Source: Lentisphaeria bacterium (GTDB taxonomy: Bacteria > Verrucomicrobiota > Lentisphaeria > Victivallales > Victivallaceae). From it: 64,000 nt of DNA. The notes under the pieces are model-generated. The model made no database searches. It was given only the letters and a program-made list of their open reading frames with translations, and was not told the DNA's origin. Shown here one piece after another: positions 57,684 to 64,000 of this stretch (position 1 is the stretch's first letter; every line of letters begins with the position of its first letter). Position numbers and translations under genes: made by a program. The stretch spans positions 1-64,000 of the forward strand of contig JAFVZB010000025.1 in NCBI GenBank assembly GCA_017508385.1, read 5' to 3'.

Positions 57684-57947
57684 ATGAAAACTTTTGAAGG
57701 ATTGTTTGCCGAACTCAAGGCAAAAGCAGAATCCCGTGACCCCCAGTCCGGAACCGTCCGCGAGCTGGATAAGGGAACCCATTTTATCGGTAAAAAAATC
57801 GTCGAAGAGGCGGGAGAGATCTGGATAGCCTCAGAGTATGAGGGCAAAGAGCGTACTGCCGAAGAGATTTCCCAGCTGCTCTATCACTTGCAGGTGATGA
57901 TGATCGACCGCGGACTTGAGTTAGAGGATATTTACAAGTACTTATGA
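57684..57947 (+). CDS. hisE: Phosphoribosyl-ATP pyrophosphatase
   Basis: An 87-residue enzyme of histidine biosynthesis, step 2: it hydrolyses phosphoribosyl-ATP to phosphoribosyl-[57 protein letters not shown] contains the family's EExxE-type metal motif ([10 protein letters not shown]). [17 protein letters not shown] is the second helix pair. It is a stand-alone HisE, not fused to HisI. Its stop overlaps the hisG start by 4 bp. Confidence 0.95.
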   Translation: MKTFEGLFAELKAKAESRDPQSGTVRELDKGTHFIGKKIVEEAGEIWIASEYEGKERTAEEISQLLYHLQVMMIDRGLELEDIYKYL

Positions 57948-58807
57948 TGAATAAAGATACACTTCTGCTCGCAATTCCCAACAAGGGAGCTCTCTCAGAG
58001 GGAACTGTCGCATTGCTTTCAGAGGCAGGCTACTCATGCCGCCGCAGCGGACGGGAACTTATCGTCCACGATAAAGAGAACAAACTTGAGTTTGTCTTTC
58101 TGCGTCCCCGGGATATCGCACTTTATGTCGGCAAAGGGATCATCGACCTCGGTGTGACCGGCAGAGACCTTTACACCGACAGTCTCGCCGAAGTCGAGGA
58201 GCTCATGCCGCTCAATTTCGGCAAGTCCCGCTTCTGCTTCGCCGCTCCCAAGGGCAAGTACAAAAGCGTGAAAGAGCTCGATGGTCTGCGTATCGCAACC
58301 AGTTATCCTGAGCTGCTCAAGCTCAAACTCGCCGAACTCGGAATGAACTGCCCCGTGGTCAAACTCGACGGAGCCGTTGAGATATCCGTTCAGCTCGGAG
58401 TCGCCGATGCCATATCCGACGTTGTCGAATCAGGCTCAACTCTGCGTGAGGCGGGTCTCGAAATCATCGGTGAGCCCATGCTTTACAGCGAAGCAGTGCT
58501 CATCGGCGGAAACAAAGAATTGCTCGAAAACGATACCGTCAAACGTCTTATCGGACGCATCCACGGTATTCAGGTGGCTGCAAGCTATGCCATGATAGAG
58601 TATGATGTTCCCCGCAGCAAACTCGAAGCCTGCTGCCGCATCACTCCCGGACTTGAGTCTCCGACGGTCTCTCCGCTGGCAGACCCCGGGTGGGTGGCGG
58701 TCAAGGCGATGATTTTGCGCAAAGAGGCGAACAAAATCATGGATGAGCTTTTTGAAGAGGGTGCAAGAGGCATCTTTATTACTGACCTGCGCAGCTGCCG
58801 TCTGTAA
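57944..58807 (+). CDS. hisG: ATP phosphoribosyltransferase (long form)
   Basis: A 287-residue enzyme catalysing the first step of histidine synthesis from ATP and [28 protein letters not shown] is the start. [27 protein letters not shown] and the PRPP-like loop [23 protein letters not shown] are the catalytic half. The C-terminal domain of about 75 residues ([23 protein letters not shown]) is the ACT-like regulatory domain of long-form HisG, which confers histidine feedback inhibition and removes the need for HisZ. The first codons are ATGATG, so either could start. Confidence 0.95.
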   Translation: MMNKDTLLLAIPNKGALSEGTVALLSEAGYSCRRSGRELIVHDKENKLEFVFLRPRDIALYVGKGIIDLGVTGRDLYTDSLAEVEELMPLNFGKSRFCFAAPKGKYKSVKELDGLRIATSYPELLKLKLAELGMNCPVVKLDGAVEISVQLGVADAISDVVESGSTLREAGLEIIGEPMLYSEAVLIGGNKELLENDTVKRLIGRIHGIQVAASYAMIEYDVPRSKLEACCRITPGLESPTVSPLADPGWVAVKAMILRKEANKIMDELFEEGARGIFITDLRSCRL

Positions 58808-58826
58808 AATTTTCCGGAGATATACT

Positions 58827-59804
58827 ATGAATAAATCTGTTCTGGAACGCGCAAAAGAGGTCTTCGATACTGAGGTCGAGGGCATTTTGTATTTGAAATC
58901 ACAGCTCGGCGCAGACTTCGAACAGCTTGCGGAACGCTGTGCTCAAACTGTACGCAGCGGAGGCAAAATAATCATAAGCGGAATAGGCAAGTCAGGGTAT
59001 ATCGGCAAGAAGATAGCCGCAACTCTTTCGAGCGTCGGAACTCCTGCGGTGTTCATGCACCCCGTCGAGGCACGCCACGGAGATCTCGGAATAATCCAGA
59101 AGCACGACCTGCTCATCGCCATAAGTTACAGCGGCGAGACCGAGGAGCTGCTTGTGGTGCTCAATCCGGCGAAACGTCTTGGTACTCCGCTTGCCGCCAT
59201 TACCGGAAATGCCAATTCCACGCTGGCAAGCATGTGTGATTTGACTGTCGCCATGCCGGTTCCCCGTGAGGCGTGCCCGTTCAACCTTGCTCCGACGACC
59301 AGCACCACCGCACTTCTCGTGCTCGGTGATGCGCTCGCCATGGTGCTGCTGGATATGTGCAAGTTTACTGAGACCGAGTACGGACGTCTCCATCCCGGCG
59401 GAGCCATCGGCAGAATGGTCACCATGCGCGCCTCGGATATCATGCGCGGACTCGACCGCTCAGCAATGGTCAAAGTAGGAGCCACCGTCAGAGAGACCAT
59501 CTTTTCCATGAGCAGTGCCCGCTGCGGTTCAGCTATGGTGGTCGATGACGAAAATCATCTGCTCGGAATTTTTACCGACGGAGATTTCCGGCGTCTGGCA
59601 GAAAAATATGATAATGTGCTCGCTCTTGCGATCAAAGATGTTATGACAACAAATCCGGTGACCGTCAATCAGGATGCCCTGGCTGCCGAGGTGTTGAAGC
59701 TCCTCGAGGAGCGCAAGGTCGATGATCTTGTGGTCACGGATAACAACAAACACGTTCTGGGCTTCATTGATACACAGGATCTGCCCGGACTCAAGGTGAT
59801 GTGA
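58827..59804 (+). CDS. kdsD: D-arabinose 5-phosphate isomerase
   Basis: A 325-residue enzyme making arabinose-5-phosphate for KDO in LPS. The SIS domain (about 35-180) has GGKIIISGIGKSGYIGKKIAATLSSVGTPAVFMHPVEARHGDLG and LLIAISYSGETEELLVVLN. LAPTTSTTALLVLGDALAMVLL follows. Two CBS domains (about 205-325) end the chain: MVKVGATVRETIFSMSSARCGSAMVVDDENHLLGIFTDGDFRR and VMTTNPVTVNQDALAAEVLKLLEERKVDDLVVTD. GGAG lies 8 nt before the chosen ATG; an upstream in-frame ATG is inside hisG. It heads envelope genes TPR-lptE. Confidence 0.95.
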   Translation: MNKSVLERAKEVFDTEVEGILYLKSQLGADFEQLAERCAQTVRSGGKIIISGIGKSGYIGKKIAATLSSVGTPAVFMHPVEARHGDLGIIQKHDLLIAISYSGETEELLVVLNPAKRLGTPLAAITGNANSTLASMCDLTVAMPVPREACPFNLAPTTSTTALLVLGDALAMVLLDMCKFTETEYGRLHPGGAIGRMVTMRASDIMRGLDRSAMVKVGATVRETIFSMSSARCGSAMVVDDENHLLGIFTDGDFRRLAEKYDNVLALAIKDVMTTNPVTVNQDALAAEVLKLLEERKVDDLVVTDNNKHVLGFIDTQDLPGLKVM

Positions 59805-59806
59805 TT

Positions 59807-60949
59807 ATGAGATCAGCAAGTCATTCCGGATTTTTTACAGTACTGCTTTCAGCGGCAGTGTTTTTCTCTTCAGGACTCCTCATGGCTGACGACAGTGAGG
59901 CTGTCAAGGTCTATGCCGAGGGGCACGCTCTCTACGAATCGGGAGCTTATTACGATGCGGCTAAGAAGTTTGAACTCGTGGAGCAGCTTGCTGATTCTCC
60001 GGCGATCAAGGCGAACTCCCTCGTCGCCCGCATCGGAGCCTGGAAGATGTGCAAGATGATCTTCCGTGAGTTCGAGTGCATCAACTCTCTGCTGACCGGA
60101 TATCCGGAATACTCCGATTACAAGCTGCTCTCTGAGCGCATCTACGAGATCGGCGACCGCTACTATGCCGGTGAGCGTGAGCCCGCCTTCTGGCATTTGC
60201 GCTGGGTTCCGTGGCTCAACGACGGAGATAAAACAATTGAGATATACACCAAAGCCCTCGAGCGTGCTCCGTTTTCACCCTCGGCATCCAGAGCGAGACT
60301 GCGCCTTGCCTATATCTATGATAAAGACGGCAAGGTGAAGGAATCAATAGTCCAGTTGAAAAGAATCATCAGTGACCATCCCAAATCAGAGGAGTACAAA
60401 TATGCCCTTCTCGCCCTTGCCGAAGCACTCTTCATCTCAGCCGAAAAGGGCGACGGAGACGGCAGACTCGTTCAGGAGGCTTACGATGTGCTCAAAACTT
60501 ACGAAGAGAAATATCCGTCAAGCAGCGAGATGTCGTGGGTGAAACGCCGTATTCTTCAATACTATGATATGCAGGCGCAGCGTCTCTACGATATGGCAGA
60601 GTATTACGAAAAGAACGATCGCAAAGATGCTTCAAAGCGTTATTACGCCGACATCCTTGCCAAATATCCTCAGAGCAAGGTCTCTGAAAACGCAGAAAAA
60701 AGACTCATCGAGCTTGACCCGGCATTTGTTCCCGATGGCAGCGTTGTCGAGAAAGAGTCACGCCTTGCCGAGCTCAGAGCGTATAAAATTCCTGAGGAGG
60801 CGACCAGAATGCTGATCTCTCCTGCGACCGATGTGAACACCCATTATCTTCAGCCGGTCATGGATTTGAAAGGTCCTCAGACCAGAATAGTTCCGGCTGA
60901 AAACAAACCTGTTACCACAAGCGAAAACAATAGTGAGGCGGCAAAATGA
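59807..60949 (+). CDS. Exported TPR protein (BamD-like or tetratricopeptide)
   Basis: A 380-residue exported protein. The signal peptide is MRSASHSGFFTVLLSAAVFFSSGLLMADD; no lipobox Cys is present. At least five TPR-like helical repeats follow: AVKVYAEGHALYESGAYYDAAKKFELVEQL, then ARLRLAYIYDKDGKVKESIVQLKRIISDHPKSEEYKYALLALAEALF and ASKRYYADILAKYPQSKVSENAEKRL. This resembles BamD (outer membrane assembly) in repeat type but lacks its lipid anchor. It starts at the ATG with AAGGTG upstream; a GTG two codons earlier overlaps the kdsD stop. It overlaps lptE by 4 bp. Confidence 0.7.
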   Translation: MRSASHSGFFTVLLSAAVFFSSGLLMADDSEAVKVYAEGHALYESGAYYDAAKKFELVEQLADSPAIKANSLVARIGAWKMCKMIFREFECINSLLTGYPEYSDYKLLSERIYEIGDRYYAGEREPAFWHLRWVPWLNDGDKTIEIYTKALERAPFSPSASRARLRLAYIYDKDGKVKESIVQLKRIISDHPKSEEYKYALLALAEALFISAEKGDGDGRLVQEAYDVLKTYEEKYPSSSEMSWVKRRILQYYDMQAQRLYDMAEYYEKNDRKDASKRYYADILAKYPQSKVSENAEKRLIELDPAFVPDGSVVEKESRLAELRAYKIPEEATRMLISPATDVNTHYLQPVMDLKGPQTRIVPAENKPVTTSENNSEAAK

Positions 60950-61461
60950 AGAGAATTTTTATTGCAGGAGCTTTGTTGTCATTGATTCTTTGCGGATGCG
61001 GCTACCGTGTCGGCAGTATCATGCATCCGCAGATAAAGAGCATCGCCATCGCTCCGGTTTCAAATGATACTATGATGTATAACGCCTCAGCTCAAATGAG
61101 GGGAGCCCTTGCCGAGTGTTTCCAGGCGGATGGCTCACTCAAACTTGTAAGCGAGGGCACTGCCGACTGCATACTTTACGCAAAAATAGTCTCAGCCAAC
61201 TTCTCTCAGTTGTCGTGGGACAGCAATGCGACCAACTCCGATGACGAGTTTCTTCCCGACCAGTGGCGGGTCACCATCAGTGCCGTCATCACCGTGATGA
61301 TACCCGGCAGAGCCGAGCCGCTTATGAAGAACGTCACCGTCAGCGGTTCGACCAACTTCGTTGCCGGAGCAGACCTCGAAAGCAGCCGCTACTATGCCGT
61401 GAAACAGGCTTGTTATCAGGCGGCAAAGCAGGCGGTCGTGAAAGTCACCGAAGCGTGGTGA
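60946..61461 (+). CDS. lptE: LptE-like lipoprotein (LPS assembly)
   Basis: A 171-residue outer-membrane lipoprotein. MKRIFIAGALLSLILCGCGYRVG carries the lipobox LCGC; the mature Cys is followed by GYRVG, a common LptE start. SIAIAPVSNDTMMYNASAQMRGALAECFQADGSLKLVSEGTADCILYAKIVSANFSQLSW matches the LptE/DUF4136-like fold, and the Trp-rich strands DQWRVTISAVITVMIPG fit the family. LptE plugs LptD and aids LPS transport to the surface. Lying in an operon with kdsD supports the LPS role. It overlaps the preceding gene by 4 bp. Confidence 0.78.
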   Translation: MKRIFIAGALLSLILCGCGYRVGSIMHPQIKSIAIAPVSNDTMMYNASAQMRGALAECFQADGSLKLVSEGTADCILYAKIVSANFSQLSWDSNATNSDDEFLPDQWRVTISAVITVMIPGRAEPLMKNVTVSGSTNFVAGADLESSRYYAVKQACYQAAKQAVVKVTEAW

Positions 61462-61490
61462 TTTTACTTTTTTCAAGGAGGGCGTGAGAA

Positions 61491-62795
61491 GTGCTGAACA
61501 GTTTTGTAAAACGCAGTCAGCTGCTTTTTCTTCTCAGCTTCACCATTCCGATTACCCTCGGAACTCTCTTGTTGAAGATTCCGGGAGTATATCGCGGTGA
61601 ACTGCGCTGGATAGATGCGCTTTACACATCCACCAGTGCCGTTTGCGTTACCGGACTCTCAGTCGTTCAGGTTTGTGATTTCAACTTCTGGGGTCAGCTT
61701 ATCATACTGTTGATGATACAGTTCGGAGGTCTCGGTATCGTTACTATCAGCGCATGGTTCATTCTGATATTGGGCAGGCATTTTTCATTTGACGAGCGAT
61801 TGATGATGTCCACATTGAACGATGATTTTTCCATGCGCAACTCAGAGATGCTTATCCGTCTGGTCATCCGTTATACTCTGATCTGCGAGGCAGTGGGCAC
61901 GGTGATAATTTTTGCCGGATGTCTGTTGAACCGTGAGAGTTTTTTCCCTGCATTATGGCACTCATTGTTCATATCAATAGCAAGTTACTGCAATGCCGGA
62001 TTTTCTCCGTACGCCGACAGCGTGGAGAGCATTAGCCGCCTCTCTCAGTTCGGCAGTTCTCTCATGATCCTCACCGGAAGTCTGGGAATATATGTCATCT
62101 ACGATATCATGCAGCGGGTGAGCGGCAAGCGTTTCTTTATGCGTGCCCACAGCAAGCTGGTTCTCTGGGCGACCGGAGTTTTACTGGCTGTTTCCACTGT
62201 TCTTCTGCATTTGCTCGGAACAAAAGATGGTCATATCCTCAATGTTTTTGATGCTTATTACATGGCAGTATCGGGCTGTTCAGCAGGATTCAACAGTGTG
62301 AGAATGTCCACGCTTCCCGACGTGAGTCTGGTGCTGCTGATGTTTCTGATGCTGGTCGGCGGAGCTCCCGGTTCGACCGCAGGCGGACTCAAAATCAGTA
62401 CCGTCGCCATCGCCGCCGCTGCCATCTGGTGCACCATTACCGGACACCGTCAGGTGGTGATATTCAAGCGTCACATTCCCATGGATAACGTGATGAAAGC
62501 CTTTGCGGTGATTTCCCTCTTCGCCATTCTGGTGGTCGCGGGAAGCATCGCTGTGAAGTTGACCAACCCTGAACAGGAGCTCGGTAATCTGCTCTTCGAG
62601 TCGATATCCGCCATCTGCACCGTGGGATTATCCATTGAAAACACCTCGTCCCTGATGCCGGATATCGGCAAAATAGTGATTATTGCGCTTATGTATATCG
62701 GCAGAATAGGACCTCTGACGCTGCTGCTCTTTTTGCTCGCCCGGGAAAAACCCGGTAAAGTAGGCTATCCCGAAGAGCGCATTATTATCGGATAA
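61491..62795 (+). CDS. trkH: TrkH/KtrB-type potassium transporter
   Basis: A 434-residue inner-membrane K+ transporter. The four selectivity-like loops are visible: ALYTSTSAVCVTGLSVV, SYCNAGFSPYADS, AVSGCSAGFNSVRM and SISAICTVGLSIEN, each with the conserved Gly. About eight to ten membrane helices surround them. The start is a GTG with AAGGAGG 9 nt upstream. It is shorter than E. coli TrkH (483) and resembles KtrB in size. The next gene, trkA, encodes its regulatory subunit. Confidence 0.93.
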   Translation: MLNSFVKRSQLLFLLSFTIPITLGTLLLKIPGVYRGELRWIDALYTSTSAVCVTGLSVVQVCDFNFWGQLIILLMIQFGGLGIVTISAWFILILGRHFSFDERLMMSTLNDDFSMRNSEMLIRLVIRYTLICEAVGTVIIFAGCLLNRESFFPALWHSLFISIASYCNAGFSPYADSVESISRLSQFGSSLMILTGSLGIYVIYDIMQRVSGKRFFMRAHSKLVLWATGVLLAVSTVLLHLLGTKDGHILNVFDAYYMAVSGCSAGFNSVRMSTLPDVSLVLLMFLMLVGGAPGSTAGGLKISTVAIAAAAIWCTITGHRQVVIFKRHIPMDNVMKAFAVISLFAILVVAGSIAVKLTNPEQELGNLLFESISAICTVGLSIENTSSLMPDIGKIVIIALMYIGRIGPLTLLLFLLAREKPGKVGYPEERIIIG

Positions 62796-62815
62796 AATAA
62801 ATAAGGAACAATACC

Positions 62816-63472
62816 ATGGCAAAAAAAAGTTATGCTGTATGCGGACTCGGTGCTTTCGGTTCCCGTCTTGCTGAGGAGTTGAGCAAAGCCGGACACTCAG
62901 TCATGGCGTGTGATGTAAATCCAAGCAAAGTGAACTTCATGCGGGATAAAGTCATTCAGGCGGTCATCGCCGATATGAGTGATATCGAAGCGGTGAAAGA
63001 GCTGGATATATCCAAATTCGATGCTGTGATACTCAGTATGAGCAAGTATTTTGAAAAGCAGGTTCTCGCCCTCACTCTGCTCAAGCAGGAGGGGGCAAAG
63101 CGGGTGCTCGCCAAGGCATCAAGCGATATTCAGGAGCGTATTCTTTACCGTCTCGGAGCTGATGAAGTCATCCGTCCTGAACAGTTTGTCGCCCAGCGGC
63201 TCTGCCGCAGACTGAGTCTGGATAACATCTCGGATATATTTGAATTCAAGGGCGAGGCTATCGCCGAAGTCGAAGTTCCCGGCTCTCTCGACGGAAAGAC
63301 TTTGATGGAGCTTGATTTGCGCGGAAAATACTCCATCACTGTTCTGCTCATCAACAAACCTGCCGACCCCGGCGAGCGCACTCCCGGACCGCACACCGTA
63401 CTTGAGCGGGGCGACCTGCTCACCGTTTTCGGTAATCAAAATGCAATCATAGAACTCTTCAAGGAGAAATAA
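62816..63472 (+). CDS. trkA: TrkA/KtrA-type K+ uptake regulatory subunit
   Basis: A 218-residue RCK protein. KSYAVCGLGAFGSRLAEELSKAGHSVMACDVNPSKV is the Rossmann nucleotide-binding site (GxGxxG and acidic residue). A TrkA-C domain (about 140-218: AIAEVEVPGSLDGKTLMELDLRGKYSITVLLINK) follows. It gates the TrkH channel in response to ATP/ADP or NAD(H), and possibly c-di-AMP through TrkA-C. It is about half the size of E. coli TrkA, i.e. one module like KtrA. It lies 20 bp after trkH. Confidence 0.94.
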   Translation: MAKKSYAVCGLGAFGSRLAEELSKAGHSVMACDVNPSKVNFMRDKVIQAVIADMSDIEAVKELDISKFDAVILSMSKYFEKQVLALTLLKQEGAKRVLAKASSDIQERILYRLGADEVIRPEQFVAQRLCRRLSLDNISDIFEFKGEAIAEVEVPGSLDGKTLMELDLRGKYSITVLLINKPADPGERTPGPHTVLERGDLLTVFGNQNAIIELFKEK

Positions 63473-63475
63473 ATC

Positions 63476-63910
63476 ATGGATAACTGCGTTTTCTGTAAAA
63501 TAATCAACAATGAGATCCCCTCAGCCAAAATTTATGAGGATGACCTTGTGCTGGCTTTTCTCGACCTCGGTCCGATCAATTACGGACACGCTCTTGTAAT
63601 TCCCAAAGAGCACCATGAGTCAAGCTCGACCATTCCCGAGGCGACCGCCGGACGTATGTTCAAAGTAGGTTCACGCATCGGAGTCGCTCTCAAACGCAAA
63701 CTTGATTACGATGCATTCAATCTCCACCTTGCCGACGGCTCTGCCGCAGGTCAGGTGGTTATGCACGCCCATTTGCACGTCGTTCCCAGAGGTGTCGAGG
63801 ATGGTTTCCGCTGGAACTGGCGTCAGCTCAAATATGAAGATGGCAAAATGCAGGAGATCGCTTCAGAGATAGCTCCCAGGGTTGCCGCTGACCTTGCGGA
63901 AGGCAGATAA
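63476..63910 (+). CDS. HIT-family nucleotide hydrolase
   Basis: A 144-residue HIT (histidine triad) protein. NCVFCKIINNEIPSAKIYEDD (CxxC zinc-like start) and GQVVMHAHLHVVPR (HxHxHxx active site) are clear. Such enzymes hydrolyse adenosine phosphoramidates, Ap4A or similar nucleotides. FLDLGPINYGHALVIPKEHH is the usual second block. It starts 3 bp past the trkA stop and ends one base before the next gene, so it is within the operon. Confidence 0.93.
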   Translation: MDNCVFCKIINNEIPSAKIYEDDLVLAFLDLGPINYGHALVIPKEHHESSSTIPEATAGRMFKVGSRIGVALKRKLDYDAFNLHLADGSAAGQVVMHAHLHVVPRGVEDGFRWNWRQLKYEDGKMQEIASEIAPRVAADLAEGR

Positions 63911-63911
63911 G

Positions 63912-64000
63912 ATGAAGTGCCGTCACCTGTTGCGTGCGGTCGTATGTGCGGTCGTATTTGCATCCGGAGCCGGACTCCATGCCGAAGACCATCCGATGCT
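63912..64000 (+). CDS. Truncated exported protein (runs off the window)
   Basis: An ATG opens one base after the HIT stop and the frame stays open to the window edge. The 29 visible residues start MKCRHLLRAVVCAVVFASGAGLHAEDH, a basic start, a hydrophobic stretch and an AxA-like cleavage site (LHA), i.e. a signal peptide. Nothing can be said about its function; it likely continues the same operon. Confidence 0.6.
   Translation, partial: MKCRHLLRAVVCAVVFASGAGLHAEDHPM

Noticed and set aside
58743..58826. An extended start for kdsD inside hisG
   Set aside because: The inner ATG has GGAG 8 nt upstream and matches the family N-terminus.
1..64000. CRISPR arrays, phage genes, transposases, integrons
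   Set aside because: I saw no regularly spaced repeats, cas genes, integrases or transposases anywhere in the window.

Overview
The window looks like chromosomal DNA of an anaerobic Gram-negative bacterium of the PVC group, most likely a Lentisphaerota (Victivallales-like) gut or animal-associated species. This is an inference from gene content. LPS genes (lpxK, kdsD, an lptE-like lipoprotein) indicate a diderm. A ferredoxin-dependent 2-oxoacid oxidoreductase indicates anaerobic metabolism. Several pseudopilins with the [16 protein letters not shown] leader sit next to secreted glycosidases, a habit I associate with Lentisphaerota. No rRNA, CRISPR array, integrase, transposase or phage gene is visible.

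Layout. 1-1.4 kb: tRNA-Arg(ACG) and the rplM-rpsI operon. 1.4-17.2 kb: two minus-strand carbohydrate gene clusters. Cluster A (9.8 down to 1.4 kb) starts with a GntR/LacI-type regulator whose promoter overlaps a large inverted repeat. It continues with a TIM-barrel hydrolase-like protein, a SIS-domain protein, a pseudopilin, a LamG+GH42-like enzyme, an unknown protein and a Gfo/Idh/MocA oxidoreductase. Cluster B (17.1 down to 9.9 kb) has two pseudopilins, a clan GH-A secreted enzyme, a FAD oxidoreductase and a GH28-like protein, and ends at a clear terminator. 17.3-25.2 kb (plus): ttcA, a flavodoxin-fold reductase, a GH2 enzyme, a DUF6056-like membrane protein, a ZIP transporter, ybaK and a DMT exporter. 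25.2-29.7 kb (minus): a tandem AAA+ ATPase, then a sugar isomerase/epimerase plus Gfo/Idh/MocA pair. 29.9-37.4 kb (plus): a secreted beta-helix protein, a single-chain double PilT-like ATPase, CpaB and an FHA-CpaF fusion. 37.5-41.6 kb (plus): a VOR/KOR-type oxidoreductase with fused beta and gamma subunits, then an rsmE ORF that runs without a stop into a lipoprotein. 41.6-52.6 kb (minus): a Cys/His-rich coiled-coil protein, lepB, trmB, rdgC, trpB, a beta-helix protein, an OppC-like permease, trpS, galK and lpxK. 52.7-54.9 kb (plus): HD hydrolase, IclR regulator and ung. 55.0 kb: a perfect 23-bp hairpin between convergent genes. 55.1-57.4 kb (minus): a single-chain XRE-cupin-acyl-CoA synthetase. 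57.6-64 kb (plus): hisE-hisG-kdsD-TPR protein-lptE-trkH-trkA-HIT and a truncated secreted protein.

How it fits together. Clusters A and B combine extracellular hydrolases, intracellular sugar-modifying oxidoreductases and isomerases, and pseudopilins. They probably degrade complex, possibly pectin-like or host, glycans. The PilT-PilT, CpaB and FHA-CpaF genes could power or assemble the fibres built from such pseudopilins. Single-chain fusions recur: PilT-PilT, FHA-CpaF, beta-gamma oxidoreductase, RsmE-lipoprotein and XRE-cupin-ACS. The most unusual DNA-level feature is a pair of adjacent perfect inverted repeats inside the 5' coding ends of two pseudopilin genes. The second repeat is conserved and the first is not. 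The 55.0-kb hairpin may belong to a related family.
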